From Nesterenkonia sp. PF2B19 (lineage in GTDB: Bacteria; Actinomycetota; Actinomycetes; Actinomycetales; Micrococcaceae): DNA of 51,756 nucleotides. Numbering within the stretch: position 1 is the first letter of the stretch; every line of letters starts with the position of its first letter. The DNA is taken from the NCBI RefSeq assembly GCF_001758425.2, contig NZ_MDSS02000022.1, forward strand, positions 1 through 51,756. Direction: 5' to 3'. The notes under the pieces were generated by a model. The model was not told the origin of the DNA and searched no databases. It saw nothing but the letters and a program-made list of their open reading frames with translations. This document shows positions 26,520 through 36,338 of the stretch, in pieces. A program made the position numbers and the translations under genes.

Positions 26520-27865
26520 TCAGTCCTCGGCGGCGGCGAGCTGGCCGCAGGCGCCGTCGATCTCCTTGCCGCGGGTGTCCCGCAGCGTGGTGGGCACACC
26601 CTTGGCCTCGAGCCGTGCGATGAACTCCTGCATGACCTCCGGCTCGGAGGACGTCCAGATGGAGCCCGGGGTGGGGTTCAGCGGGATCGGGTTCACGTGC
26701 ACCCATCCCCGCCCGCGGGCGTTGAGCTTGTCCGCCAGCAGGTCCGCGCGCCAGCCGTGGTCGTTCATGTCCTTGATGAGCGCATACTCGATGGAGACCC
26801 GCCGGCCGGTGGTCTCGTAGTAGTAGTACGCGGCATCGATCGCCTCGTCGGCCTTCCAGCGCGAGTTCACCGGGATGAGCTCGTCGCGCAGCTCGTCGTC
26901 GGGGGCGTGGAGGCTCAGGGCGAACGTGATCGGCAGGTCCTCATCGGCCAGCTTCCGGATCGCCGGCACCAGGCCGACGGTGGAGATGGTGATGCCCCGG
27001 GCGCTCATCCCCAGGCCCTCGGGGGCGTCATCGATCATCCGGTGCACCGCATTCATCACCCGCTTGTAGTTCGCCAGCGGCTCACCCATGCCCATGAAGA
27101 CGATGTTGGAGACCCGCTGCGGACCGGTGCGCTGCGTCCCGCCCGCGGCAGGCTCAGGCCCCTCCTCGGCGAAGTCGGTCTCCTCACCGAGGCCGGCGTG
27201 GTCCCGCTCCTCGGCGATCTCCGCCGCACTGGGGGCGTCGAGTTCTCCGGCGGCGATGGCCCGGTTCGCCTGGACGATCTGGTCCACGATCTCCGCGGTG
27301 GACATATTGCGGGTGAGCCCGTTCTGGCCGGTGGCGCAGAAGGGGCAGTTCATCCCGCAGCCGCACTGGGAGGAGATGCACAGGGTGATGCGGTTCCGGT
27401 ACCGCATCAGCACCGACTCCACCAGGCGCCGTCGAAGAGCCGCCAGAGGAACTTGATGGTGGCGCCGTCGTCGGTGCGCAGCCGACGGACCTCGGTCAGC
27501 AGCGGCGGCAGGAACTCGGAGACCATCGCCTCCCGCGTGGCCGCCGGCAGGTCCGTCATCTCTGAGGGGTCCGAGGTGTAGTGCTGGAAGTAGTGCACGG
27601 AGAGCTGCTTGGCCCGGAAGCCCGGGTAGCCCAGCTCCTTGGCGCGAGCGATGCGCTCCTCCAGGCTCATGTCCGCCAGGTGCTTGGGCGGCTGGGTGAC
27701 ACGTGCGGACTGGGCGAACTGCAGCTGCGGGCGCCCGTCGGGACCCATGGGCTGCTTCCACCCCTCCGGCTTGGGCCGGACCTGAGGGCGGGCATCGTCG
27801 GCACGGGTGGGGCGCTGCGCCGCGGCCGCGCGCGGCGTCTCCGGGTTCTTCGGTGAAGTCGACAT
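26520..27865 (-). CDS. rlmN: 23S rRNA (adenine-C2)-methyltransferase RlmN (frameshifted)
   Basis: A radical-SAM enzyme that methylates A2503 of 23S rRNA and A37 of certain tRNAs. The N-terminal part ([26 protein letters not shown]) runs to FLWRLFDGA, where one base is missing near 27423-27430; [16 protein letters not shown] continues in the other frame with the cluster motif [10 protein letters not shown] and later [14 protein letters not shown]. Restoring it gives 448 residues. A 40-residue acidic insert before [10 protein letters not shown] is common in Micrococcales. The first 60 residues are a disordered extension. ATG 27865 is assumed; GTG 27871 is possible. Confidence 0.92.
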
Positions 27866-27924
27866 CGACACCAGTGTCCCATGCCGGGGCGGCCTCGGGT
27901 CAGGGGATGAGCCAGGGGGACGGG

Positions 27925-28997
27925 TCAGGCGCTGGCGCGGCCCGCCTTCCAGTACCCCATGAAGGAGACCTGCTTGCGGCTCATGCCGATGCCCTTGACC
28001 AGGTGGCGGCGCAGACCGGTGATGACGCCGGCCTCTCCAGCCAGCCACGCGTACTCCCGGAATCCCTCGGGGTCGGCGACCTCCCAGAGCACGGCGTCCT
28101 CGCTGACCTCGGGCAGCTCGCCGGTGTCCGGGGCACCGACGGCGGCGCGCGCGGCTCGCAGGCGGCCTGCCGGGCGGCGAAGATCTCCTCCCGGCGGCGC
28201 GCCCAGTCCTCGACGGCCGCGGTGAGCCGCTCCCCCAGAGGCGCACCGTCGCGGCCGAGCCAGTGGACGGTGACACCGCAGCGGGTGGTGACCTCGAGGG
28301 CGTCCTCGCTGCTGGGCACCTCCAGGTACGCTTCACCAGTGATGCCCTCCGGCAGGGACTCGAGGATCGCGCACATGGCAGGCACGGCGGTCTCATCCCC
28401 GGCCAACAGCACGTCCCGGGCGGTGCCGGGGTTCCATTCGATGCCGGCCCCGACCTCATCGGAGCGCCCGTCCGGGCCGATGACGATCAGCTCATCACCG
28501 GGACGGGCGGCGCTCACCCAGGCGGAGGCCGGACCCTCGGTGTCGTGGACCACGAAGTCGATGTCGATCTCGCGCTGCTCCGGACGGATCGCGCGCACCG
28601 TGTAGGTGCGGATGGGATTGCGCTCCGCGTCGTCGAGCTCGCGCCAGCGGTGGTACCACTCCATGATCGTGGGGGCCGGGTCGGCGAAGAGCCCGATCTC
28701 CGGATACTCGCCGTCGGCACGGGGCAGGAAGACCTTGATCCGCTGGTCCAGCCCGCCGGTGTAGAAGTGGCGGAGGTCCTCAGCGGTCACCGTCACCCGG
28801 ATGAAATGGGGACTGAGCCGTACGACGTCGGCGACCGTGGTCCGGAACGCACGGGTCGCCGGGATCGGGCGAGCCACGGCCGTCGACCCGTCGGTCGGCA
28901 CGGTCGGCGCCGTGGCGCGGCGACCCGAGCCTTCCACGGCACGGATCTCCGGGCGGGCGGGTGTCGCCTCGGCGACATCGACCGGCTGTGCGCTCAT
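27925..28997 (-). CDS. Siderophore-interacting protein, FAD-dependent ferric reductase (frameshifted)
   Basis: About 357 residues of the ViuB/SIP family, which releases iron from ferric siderophores by reduction. The FAD-binding barrel contains HFIRVTVTAEDLRHF and NPIRTYTVRAIRPEQREIDIDFVVH; the NAD(P)-binding half has VLLAGDETAVPAM. Near 28160 one base is missing; the usual C-terminus (ITGLRRHLVKGIGMSRKQVSFMGYWKAGRASA) follows in another frame to TGA 27925-27927. ATG 28997 has GGAGG 5 nt upstream. It is probably iron-regulated by the box just upstream. Confidence 0.9.
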
Positions 28998-29049
28998 GGG
29001 ATCCTCCACAGGTCGGGGCGACCCCGATGCGCTCGATCGAGCCATCAGG

Positions 29050-29068
29050 GAAGGTTCGCCTCACCACA
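29050..29068 (-). promoter_or_regulatory. DtxR/IdeR-like iron box before the SIP gene
   Basis: On the minus strand TGTGGTGAGGCGAACCTTC matches the IdeR consensus TTAGGTTAGGCTAACCTAA at 13 of 19 positions. It lies 53 nt before the start codon, directly after a -35 TTGCGA and -10 TACTGT separated by 18 nt, where bound repressor would block transcription when iron is plentiful. Confidence 0.65.
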
Positions 29069-29134
29069 GTAGACGCCCTTTAGCGAACTTCGCAATGACG
29101 AAACCGACTGTGACGCCGCTGTCACCGGACCCGC

Positions 29135-31468
29135 TCACCGGGCCCGCGCACGGAACCCGCGCAGCCGCAGGCTGTTGCCGACCACGGACAACGAGGAGAG
29201 CACCATCGCCGCCCCGGCGAGCATCGGGTTCAGCAGGCCCAGCGCGGCCAGCGGGATCGCCGCCGTGTTGTACAGGAACGCCCAGAACAGATTCGAACGG
29301 ATCGTGGTGAACGTCTTCCGGGAGAGCCGCACGGCGTCGGCCACACTGCGCAGGTCTCCTCGGATGATGGTGATGTCGGCGGCGTCGATCGCCACATCGG
29401 TGCCGGTTCCCATGGCGATGCCGAGATCCGCCTGCGCCAGGGCGGCGGCGTCGTTGACGCCGTCGCCGACCATCGCCACCGTGCGTCCCTGGCCCTGCAG
29501 ACGCTTCACGGCGTCGACCTTGTCCTCGGGCAGCGCCTCAGCGATGACCTCAGCGATGCCGACCTCCTCGGCCACGCGCTCGGCGGTCCCCGTATTGTCA
29601 CCGGTCAGCAGGACGGGAGTCAGCCCCAGCCCCTTCAGCTGGGAGACCGCCTCCGCTGAGGTCTCCTTGACTGCGTCGGCGACGATCAGCACGCCGGCGA
29701 AGGCGCTGTCGACGGCGACCAGCACGGGCGTCCGCCCCTCGCGCTCGACGCGGCGGCACATCGCCAGGACCTCGTCCGGCAGGTCCACGTCCTGCTCGGC
29801 GAGGAAGCTGCGCCGCCCGACCCAGACGTCACGCCCCTGGACCTGGCCGGAGACGCCGCGACCCTCATGGTTCCGGAAGCCCTCCACCTCGGGCAGGGAG
29901 CCGTCCCGCTCCCCGTGGGTCTCCCGGGCCGCGGCCGTGACGGCGCGGGCGATGGGATGCTCGGAGTAGGACTCCAAGGCGCCGGCCAGGCGAAGGAGCC
30001 GATGGTCGGCGTCGGTCACCGGCTCGGGCTCCGTCTCCGGAGCGCCGATCGAGTGGATCGCCGTCAGCCGCATGGAGCCGGTGGTCACCGTGCCGGTCTT
30101 GTCCAGCACCACGGTGTCCACGGTCCGCGAGGACTCCAGGACCTCGGGCCCCTTGATGAGGATGCCCATCTGGGCACCCCGGCCCGTGCCGACCAGCAAC
30201 GCGGTCGGGGTGGCCAGCCCCAGGGCACAGGGGCAGGCGATGATCAGCACGGCGACGGCGGCGGTGAACCCGGCTTCGGCGGGGTGTCCGATCAGCAGCC
30301 AGGCCAGCAGGGTGATCACGGCGATCACCAGCACCACCGGCACGAAGATCCCGGAGATCCGGTCCGCCAGCCGCTGCACCTCAGCCTTCCCGGACTGGGC
30401 CTCCTCCACCAGGCGCGCCATCTGGGCCAGCTGAGTGTCGGCTCCGATGCGGGTGGCCCGCACCACGAGGCGCCCGGAGGTGTTGACGGTCGCTCCGGCC
30501 ACCGGGCTGCCCGGTGAGACCTCCACGGGGATGGACTCCCCGGTGAGCATCGACATGTCCACTGCCGAGACGCCGCGGACGATCTCCCCGTCGGTGGCGA
30601 CCTTCTCGCCGGGTCGGACGACGAACTCGTCCCCGACGGCGAGCTGCTCCACCGGAATGCGGACCTCCTGAGCTGCGCGCAGCACCGAGACCTCCTTGGC
30701 CCCCATGCGCAGCAGCGAGCGCAGTGCGGCCCCGGCCTGCCGCTTGGAACGCTTCTCCAGATAGCGGCCCAGCAGCAGGAAGGCGGTCACGGCGGTGGCG
30801 ACCTCCAAGTAGATGTTGGCCGCGCCGTCCACATGCTCGGGGAAGAGGCTGAACTCGTGGCGCATTCCGGGATCTCCGGCCGTGCCGAAGACCAGCGCGT
30901 AGAGCGACCAGATCAGCGCCGCCAAGGTCCCCAAGGAGATGAGCGTGTCCATGGTGGCCATGCCGTGCCGCGCATTGAGGGCCGCGGCCCGATGGAAGGG
31001 CCATCCGGCCCACAGCACCACCGGCAGGCTCAGCACCAGGGAGACCCACCCCCAGCCGTCGAACTGGGTGACCGGGACCATCGCCCAGACCACCACGGGC
31101 GCGCTGAGCACGGCGGCGATCACCAGGCGACGCTTCAGCCCGCGGAGCTCGCGGTCGGCGCGCTCGTCCTCCTCCGACTCATCCTCCTCAGGAAGCTCAG
31201 CGGTGTAGCCGGTCTTCTCGACGGCGGCGATGAGAGCCTGGACGAAGTCCTGGCGGTCTTCGACGTTCTCGCCGCTGATCCAGGCCTTCTCCGTGGCGTA
31301 GTTGACCGAGGCGGTGACGCCGTCGAGCCGGTTGAGGCGCTTCTCCACGCGGTTCGCGCAGGAGGCGCAGGTCATCCCGCCGATCTCCAGCTCCAGTCGC
31401 TCGACGCCGTCGGAGCTCTCAGCCCTGTGCGGCGGCGCAGTGCGCGCAGATCCGGAGGCATCGGTCAT
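29135..31468 (-). CDS. copA: Copper-exporting P1B-type ATPase
   Basis: A 777-residue Cu(I) pump of the cytoplasmic membrane. It has one N-terminal heavy-metal domain (GMTCASC, Cys34/Cys37), eight expected helices with the ion-path motif [21 protein letters not shown], the phosphorylation site [11 protein letters not shown], the P1B HP motif (YSEHPIARA) and the hinge [26 protein letters not shown]. Its start overlaps the copZ stop by 4 nt. It forms the copZ-copA operon divergent from csoR and should be derepressed by copper. Confidence 0.95.
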   Translation of the reverse strand: MTDASGSARTAPPHRAESSDGVERLELEIGGMTCASCANRVEKRLNRLDGVTASVNYATEKAWISGENVEDRQDFVQALIAAVEKTGYTAELPEEDESEEDERADRELRGLKRRLVIAAVLSAPVVVWAMVPVTQFDGWGWVSLVLSLPVVLWAGWPFHRAAALNARHGMATMDTLISLGTLAALIWSLYALVFGTAGDPGMRHEFSLFPEHVDGAANIYLEVATAVTAFLLLGRYLEKRSKRQAGAALRSLLRMGAKEVSVLRAAQEVRIPVEQLAVGDEFVVRPGEKVATDGEIVRGVSAVDMSMLTGESIPVEVSPGSPVAGATVNTSGRLVVRATRIGADTQLAQMARLVEEAQSGKAEVQRLADRISGIFVPVVLVIAVITLLAWLLIGHPAEAGFTAAVAVLIIACPCALGLATPTALLVGTGRGAQMGILIKGPEVLESSRTVDTVVLDKTGTVTTGSMRLTAIHSIGAPETEPEPVTDADHRLLRLAGALESYSEHPIARAVTAAARETHGERDGSLPEVEGFRNHEGRGVSGQVQGRDVWVGRRSFLAEQDVDLPDEVLAMCRRVEREGRTPVLVAVDSAFAGVLIVADAVKETSAEAVSQLKGLGLTPVLLTGDNTGTAERVAEEVGIAEVIAEALPEDKVDAVKRLQGQGRTVAMVGDGVNDAAALAQADLGIAMGTGTDVAIDAADITIIRGDLRSVADAVRLSRKTFTTIRSNLFWAFLYNTAAIPLAALGLLNPMLAGAAMVLSSLSVVGNSLRLRGFRARAR

Positions 31469-31686
31469 GAGGCGCGCACCGCCTCGTATCCGGCCTCGTC
31501 CACGGCGGCGATGACGGCGTCGTCGGAGACCCGCTCCGGGTCCTCAGCCGTGAGGCGCAGCGTGCCGCTGGCCGCGCTGACCTCGACGCCCTGGACGCCG
31601 TCGAGGGCCTCGACCTCCTGCCGGACGGCACTCTCGCAGTGCGAGCAGGTCATGCCGGTGACGGTGTACTGCAGGGTGGTGGCCAT
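31465..31686 (-). CDS. copZ: Copper chaperone CopZ
   Basis: A 73-residue heavy-metal-associated domain with the metal loop [12 protein letters not shown] and a beta-alpha-beta-beta-alpha-beta length, delivering Cu(I) to CopA. It leads the operon and overlaps copA by ATGA. The minus-strand promoter lies within the CsoR operator upstream. Confidence 0.93.
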   Translation of the reverse strand: MATTLQYTVTGMTCSHCESAVRQEVEALDGVQGVEVSAASGTLRLTAEDPERVSDDAVIAAVDEAGYEAVRAS

Positions 31687-31728
31687 GGTGCTCCTCCGTG
31701 ACGTGAGTGATCATCCGATGCCGGCAAC

Positions 31729-31760
31729 TATACCCCTAGGGGGTACAATTGTATACCCCT
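31729..31760. promoter_or_regulatory. CsoR operator between copZ and csoR
   Basis: TATACCCCTAGGGGGTA at 31729-31745 is a near-perfect palindrome of the GC-rich, TA-flanked type bound by CsoR, and a further half-site GTATACCCC follows at 31751. TACAATTGTA (31744-31753) overlaps as an AT-rich core that can serve as -10 for either direction. Both the copZA and csoR promoters should be covered. Confidence 0.85.
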
Positions 31761-31798
31761 CTCCAGTACACTTTCGTCACATAAGGAGGCCATGACCG

Positions 31799-32173
31799 AT
31801 GAGCGAGACGACGACCGCCGCCCCCAGCGAGGGCACGGCAGGCACCGACAGCACGGCGACTCCCGAACCCCGCGAGCACGCCGAACACACCCATCACGGA
31901 TACATGTCCGACAAGTCCCGATACCTCTCACGACTGCGCCGCATCGAAGGACAGGCTCGAGGCATCCACCGGATGATCGAGGACGACACCTACTGCATCG
32001 ACATCCTCACCCAGATCAGCGCCATGACCTCCGCCCTGGAGAACGTGGGCCTGGCCCTGCTGGACGACCACCTGAAGCATTGCGTCGCCGGCGCTGTGGC
32101 CGAGGGAGGCGCCGACGGCGAGGAGAAGCTCAAAGAAGCCTCCGACGCCATCCGACGCCTGGTCAAGTCCTGA
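31799..32173 (+). CDS. csoR: Copper-sensing repressor CsoR
   Basis: A 124-residue all-helical DUF156 repressor. The Cu(I) ligands are Cys66, His91 and Cys95 (DDTYCIDIL and HLKHC), with exactly the 25- and 4-residue spacing of M. tuberculosis CsoR. The first 35 residues are a disordered tail containing several His, unusual in length. AAGGAGG lies 9 nt before ATG 31799; an out-of-frame ATG at 31792 is nearer to it. It autoregulates through the operator upstream and represses copZA. Confidence 0.95.
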   Translation: MSETTTAAPSEGTAGTDSTATPEPREHAEHTHHGYMSDKSRYLSRLRRIEGQARGIHRMIEDDTYCIDILTQISAMTSALENVGLALLDDHLKHCVAGAVAEGGADGEEKLKEASDAIRRLVKS

Positions 32174-32201
32174 CGAGCCGCTCCCCCGTCACAGCGCTCA
32201 A

Positions 32202-32221
32202 GCGCACCGGCACCGGTGTGC
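32202..32221 (+). terminator. Hairpin between csoR and the DMT transporter
   Basis: GCGCACCGG and CCGGTGTGC pair at 8 of 9 positions around a 2-nt spacer, 28 nt after the csoR stop and 12 nt before the next start. It could terminate csoR mRNA, or be an operator, since no T run follows. Confidence 0.4.
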
Positions 32222-32233
32222 CACACTGACCGC

Positions 32234-33154
32234 ATGGTGACTCCGCTGAAGGGCACGCTGCTCCTCCTGGCCGGGACCTTCGCCCTCGGCGGCACCTCAC
32301 TGCTGATCTCCACCATCGCGGCAGACCCCCTGGTCATCGCCTCCCTGCGATGCCTCCTCGCCGTCCCGATGCTGCTGCCCCTGGCGCTGTGGGAGCTGCG
32401 TCGCGTGGACCGGGCCGCGTCACTGCCCCGACGGACGGTGATCGGTGCGCTGATCGCCGGACTCGCCCTGGGGATCGACTACAGCTTCTGGAACACCTCC
32501 ATCGGTCTGGTGGGTCCCGGCATCGCCACCGTGCTGCTCAACATCCAACTCGTCGCCCTGCCCCTGATCGCCTGGCTGGTGGAGCGCGCACGGCCCATGC
32601 CGCAGCTGGCGGCGATCATCCCGCTGATGCTCACCGGAGTGGCGATGACCGCCGGAACCTTCGACGTCGGCGGGGTCCAGCTGGGCGGAGTGCTGGCCGG
32701 ACTGGCCGCCGGCACCGCCTATGCGATCTACCTGGCGGTCATCCGTCGGACGGCACCGGCGACCACCAAACCCGCACCGTTCACGGTCCTCGCCCTGGTG
32801 TGCCTCTCAGCCGGAGCCGCGGCCGGAGTCGGCGCCGTGATCACCGGAGACGCCCACTGGCCCGCCGAACCTGGCACGTGGGGCCAGCTGCTGGCCCTGG
32901 CGTTCGTGGGCCAAGTGGTCGTGTTCTGGTGCCTCAACGTGGGCATGACCGGCATCTCGGAGACCGCGACCTCCACTCTGCTGCTGCTGCCCGGAGTGTT
33001 CGCCCTGGGGCTGTCGTCAGTGCTGCTGCGAGAGACGCCGTCACCGATCCAGCTGACCGGCTGCGCGGTGATCATCCTGGGCGCCTGGTGGGCGTCCCTC
33101 GCCTCCCATCGGAGACGGCGGGGCCGGGAGTCATCTGCTGTGGATCGGCGCTGA
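32234..33154 (+). CDS. EamA/DMT-family transporter
   Basis: A 306-residue drug/metabolite exporter with ten hydrophobic helices arranged as two EamA repeats (first around LVIASLRCLLAVPMLLPLALWEL, second with STLLLLPGVFALGLSSVLLRETPSPIQLTGCAVIILGAW). The ligand cannot be read from sequence; amino acids or small metabolites are common for the family. ATG 32234 starts the first helix; no strong ribosome site is visible. It may be read from the csoR transcript if the intervening hairpin leaks. Confidence 0.85.
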   Translation: MVTPLKGTLLLLAGTFALGGTSLLISTIAADPLVIASLRCLLAVPMLLPLALWELRRVDRAASLPRRTVIGALIAGLALGIDYSFWNTSIGLVGPGIATVLLNIQLVALPLIAWLVERARPMPQLAAIIPLMLTGVAMTAGTFDVGGVQLGGVLAGLAAGTAYAIYLAVIRRTAPATTKPAPFTVLALVCLSAGAAAGVGAVITGDAHWPAEPGTWGQLLALAFVGQVVVFWCLNVGMTGISETATSTLLLLPGVFALGLSSVLLRETPSPIQLTGCAVIILGAWWASLASHRRRRGRESSAVDRR

Positions 33155-33174
33155 CCAGGGGTAGCCTCGGCGGC

Positions 33175-34300
33175 ATGAGCACCCGACTTCAGCGGCTGCT
33201 GAGCCAGCTGCGCTCCCCCATCCTCCAGGCCCCGATGGCCGGCGGTCCGGCGACGCCGCGCTGGCGCCGCGGTGCACCGCGCCGGTGCGTTCGGCCAGCT
33301 GGCCGCCGGCAACCTCTCTGCCGCCGCGCTGGCCGCCCAGCTGGACAGCACCCGGGAGCTCCTGAGCTCCCCTGCCTCGCCGGACGGGGCCCTGCCGGTC
33401 GAGCCTCTGCCGGTCGCGCCTCTGCCGGTGGGCGTGAACCTGTTCGTACCCGACCCGGACACCGCCGAGGCCGCCGCACTGGAGGGGTACCGAGCCGCTC
33501 TGCGCCCGGTGGCGGATGCCCTCGGCGCGGAGGTTCCTGAGGTTCCCGCATGGTCGGATGACGACTTCCCCGCCAAGGTGGAGCTGCTGGTCTCCCGGCC
33601 GGTCGCCGTCGTCTCCTTCACCTTCGGCCTCCCGGCGGCGGAGGTGGTGCGCCGACTGCAGGAGGTCGGCTCCGCCGTCGTGATCACCGTGGCCGACCGG
33701 CCCGGTGCGCTGCGTGCTGCGCAGCTGCGGCCTGACGGCCTGGTGGTGCAGGGGCAGCAGGCGGGCGGACACCGCTCGGTGCTGGACATGCACGACGATC
33801 CCGACCCGATCGACACGGCCGACCTGCTGCGCACGGTGCGCGGCGCGCTGGAGGGCCACCGCGACGGAGATGACGGCGACGGCGGTTCGGCGAGTCTGCC
33901 GCTGATCGGGGCCGGAGGGGTCGGGACGGCCGAGGACGTGGCCGCCCTGTGTGACGCCGGCGCGCAGGCCGTGCAGGTGGGGACCCAGTTCCTCACGGCG
34001 TCCGAGGCCGGCACCCGCGCGCCCCACCGGGAGACGGTGCTGGATCCGGCACGCCGGGAGACCGTGGTGACCCGGGCGTTCTCCGGACGGCCGGCGCGGG
34101 GCCTGCGCAACCGGTTCATCGACCAGATGGACCGACACGCGGTGACCGGCTATCCGCAGGTGAACCAGCTGACCGCCCCGCTGCGTGCGGCCGCGGCAGC
34201 CGCCGGAGATGCTGAGCACCTGAGCCTGTGGGCAGGCACCCGCACCGATGCCTGCCGGGAGGAGCCCGCCGCCGACGTCGTCGCCCGCCTCACGCCCTGA
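33175..34300 (+). CDS. Nitronate monooxygenase / 2-nitropropane dioxygenase-like (frameshifted)
   Basis: An FMN TIM-barrel oxidoreductase. The N-terminal LRSPILQAPMAGGPATP is in frame with ATG 33175. Two bases are missing between about 33255 and 33268, after which the family sequence continues (VHRAGAFGQLAAGNLSAAALAAQL) to TGA at 34298-34300. The FMN phosphate site LPLIGAGGVGTAEDVAALCDAGAQAVQVGTQFL and the catalytic-region VVQGQQAGGH are present. The repaired product is about 375 residues. A 15-bp unit repeated three times at 33389-33433 encodes LPV repeats in a loop, so this loop may vary in length between strains. Confidence 0.85.
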
Positions 34301-34451
34301 CCTCCCGAACTGGCGTCCGTGACGGGATTCCGCCCGGCTCCTCGCCCGTGGATCGTCCGCCCCTGAGAAATCGTCCCTGAGTCTGGCGACGATCTGTCAC
34401 TGAGAGACGATCTCTTGGCTGAATTGGACTGACAGAAGCCCGCAGACAGAA

Positions 34452-34494
34452 CGGCGGCCCGGCCCAGAGCTGATGCTCTGTGACCGGGCCGCCG
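34452..34494. terminator. Bidirectional hairpin after the nitronate monooxygenase gene
   Basis: An 11-bp GC stem (CGGCGGCCCGG / CCGGGCCGCCG) carries an inner 5-bp stem AGAGC-TGAT-GCTCT. The position between two converging genes suggests a terminator usable from both strands. Confidence 0.65.
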
Positions 34495-34537
34495 CCCACC
34501 TACCTTGCCAGGGGTGTCATGCGCTGCGCCGTCATGC

Positions 34538-34563
34538 CCGGAGATCCGCCCAAGAATCTCCGG
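34538..34563. repeat. Hairpin CCGGAGAT / ATCTCCGG
   Basis: A perfect 8-bp inverted repeat with a 10-nt loop, second in the row of hairpins between the two converging genes. Function unknown. Confidence 0.4.
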
Positions 34564-34590
34564 CGGCGACAGCGCCACCCCATCTCGCAC

Positions 34591-34650
34591 CTGCCAGGAG
34601 GAGTCCGCTGACGCTGTCCGTGACACCGTCAGCGGTGTCGGGTCTGGCAG
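34591..34650. repeat. Nested hairpin, possible structured RNA or terminator
   Basis: Outer arms CTGCCAG (34591-34597) and CTGGCAG (34644-34650) enclose inner arms CGCTGACG (34606-34613) and CGTCAGCG (34627-34634). Nested perfect arms separated by internal loops resemble a folded RNA. It ends 31 bp from the aztD stop and may terminate aztD on the minus strand. Confidence 0.4.
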
Positions 34651-34680
34651 AACCACCCGAGTCCATCAGGGACGCCCGAC

Positions 34681-36174
34681 TCAGTGGTCGTGATCGTCCT
34701 CATCATCGTGATCATGGTCGTCATGATCATCGTCATCGTCATCGTGGTCGTGGTCATCCTCGTCGCCATGGTCCTCGTCGCCATGGTCGTGACCCTCGTG
34801 GTCGTCCTCGTCTCCGTCGTCCTCGTCACCGTCGTGCTCGCCCTCGAAGTCGTCGGACACACCCTCCACGGGGCGGCCGTCCACCGCGGCGATCTCGTTC
34901 GGTGCGAAGTCCAGCTCGGCCTCGTGAATGATCTCCAGCTCGTTCAGGTCCACCATGTGGATCGTCTGAGCGTCCGGCTCGGTGATGTAGGCGATGTCGT
35001 CCACCACGCGGATGGCCGGTCGCGGTTCCTGCCACTCCTCCGGCTCGGTCCATTCGTCCATGATCTGGAGGTGGTCGATGTGTTCGCCGGTCTCCTCGTC
35101 GATGACGTGCAGCTGCCCGTCCTCGGCGATCACCAGCGCCTCACCCTCGGGGCCACGCGCCAGGGAGCGGAAGTTGTAGGCGGCGTCGATGTCCGCCAGC
35201 ACGATCTCTTCCGTCTCGGAGTTGACCAGGGCCACCTCCGTCATCGGCTCCTCGCGGTCCTCATCCAGCAGGTAGTCGCCCAGCAGCACCGGGGAGTCAT
35301 CGTGGGGGAAGAGGTTGCCGATCCGCGCGAAGTCCTCGCCGGCCTCGACCTTGGTGAACTCCTCGCCGTCGAACAGGAGGACACCGTCCTCGCAGCCCAC
35401 TGCGATGGTGTGGTCCGGAAGCGCGGCCTCACCGTGGACCCCCGGGCACTCCTCGCTGCGGGCGACCTCCTCGCCGTCGGCGTCCAGGAAACGGGCACCG
35501 CTGCGATCGGCCAGGGTCTCGAAACGGGAACCGTCGGCGTTGACCACGGCCACGCCGTGGTGGGCCTCCTCGGTCTCGGCCACCTCCGCCTCGATCTCGG
35601 ACTCGGCGTCGAGGCTGCCCAGGTCGTAGCTGTGGATCTCCCCGTTGCCGTCGAAGAACAGGGCACCGACGCCGTCGTGGGCCACGACGTGACCGGGCTC
35701 GGGACCGTCGACGGTGATGTCCGTCAGCAGCGGATCGGTCGTGTAGTAGTGGTTGTGCTCGCCGTGCGGAGCACCCCAGGTGCCGCCGTCGAGCAGGCGG
35801 AACGACTCACCCTCCGAGAGGAAGAAGTGGCGGCCATCCCCGGCGGAGTTGACGCGCACGAAGCCCTCGGCGTCGAAGTCTCCGAGAACATCCAAGGTCG
35901 CCCCGTCGAGCACGGCGACTCCGCCGTCATGGGTCACGGCCAGACGAGTCGTCGGCCCGCCGGCCTCATGGGTCTCCCTGTCAGACGGTTCGACTCGCTC
36001 GTCCTCGGAGTCCTCCTCCTGCGCACCGTCCTCGTCACCGGCATCCGTCTCCTCGGTCTGCGCGGCGGTGTCCAGCTCCTCGTCGCTGGTGGCGGCGCCT
36101 TCATCGCCGCAGGCGGACAGGACCAGAGCCGAAGCCATGGCCAGGGAGGTCAGAGTGAGTGCATTCCTATTCAT
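34681..36174 (-). CDS. AztD-like zinc-binding lipoprotein
   Basis: A 497-residue lipoprotein (lipobox LSAC, Cys22). After a 60-residue acidic linker comes a beta-propeller-like domain (RLAVTHDGGVAVLDGATLDVLGDF... GHVVAHDGVGALFFDGNG) of the AztD zinc-metallochaperone family, which hands zinc to the AztC solute-binding protein. The tail of about 65 residues is almost only Asp, Glu and His, a likely metal trap, encoded by a low-complexity GTCATC-type repeat (34684-34860). No aztABC genes are in the window. ATG 36174 is preferred to ATG 36183 because it lies 8 nt after a good -10, making the mRNA leaderless. Confidence 0.82.
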   Translation of the reverse strand: MNRNALTLTSLAMASALVLSACGDEGAATSDEELDTAAQTEETDAGDEDGAQEEDSEDERVEPSDRETHEAGGPTTRLAVTHDGGVAVLDGATLDVLGDFDAEGFVRVNSAGDGRHFFLSEGESFRLLDGGTWGAPHGEHNHYYTTDPLLTDITVDGPEPGHVVAHDGVGALFFDGNGEIHSYDLGSLDAESEIEAEVAETEEAHHGVAVVNADGSRFETLADRSGARFLDADGEEVARSEECPGVHGEAALPDHTIAVGCEDGVLLFDGEEFTKVEAGEDFARIGNLFPHDDSPVLLGDYLLDEDREEPMTEVALVNSETEEIVLADIDAAYNFRSLARGPEGEALVIAEDGQLHVIDEETGEHIDHLQIMDEWTEPEEWQEPRPAIRVVDDIAYITEPDAQTIHMVDLNELEIIHEAELDFAPNEIAAVDGRPVEGVSDDFEGEHDGDEDDGDEDDHEGHDHGDEDHGDEDDHDHDDDDDDHDDHDHDDEDDHDH

Positions 36175-36211
36175 GCGAATCATTATCAGAAATCGCTCGC
36201 AATAGATGCAA
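36174..36211 (-). promoter_or_regulatory. Zur-like box over the aztD promoter
   Basis: On the minus strand -35 TTGCAT (36206-36211), an 18-nt spacer and -10 GATAAT (36182-36187) precede ATG 36174 by 8 nt. TGATAATGATTCGCA (36174-36188) is a pseudo-palindrome of form TGxxAATGATTxxCA, like Zur/Fur boxes, and lies exactly on the -10. Zinc-dependent repression would follow. Confidence 0.65.
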
Positions 36212-36338
36212 ACCGTTCGCAGTTTGTGACGACGAGGTGACGACGCGTCCCACCGCAGGCGAGCGCGGCGACCCACCAGGTGTCGGAATGTGTCCCGGCC
36301 CCTCGGTTCCGCTGACCAGCGTCCATAGAATGACAGCC

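Larger units (their letters stand above)
34301..34680. other. Structured intergenic region between convergent genes
   Basis: This 380-bp stretch between the nitronate monooxygenase and aztD stops holds no gene. It contains the three hairpins listed below, preceded (34350-34412) by scattered ATCGTC/GACGAT words around CTGAG that look like degenerate repeats. The amount of structure exceeds what two facing terminators need. Confidence 0.45.

Noticed and set aside
34684-34860. GTCATC-type low-complexity DNA as a repeat array or CRISPR-like locus
   Set aside because: It encodes the Asp/His-rich tail of the AztD-like protein; unit lengths are irregular and there are no spacers.
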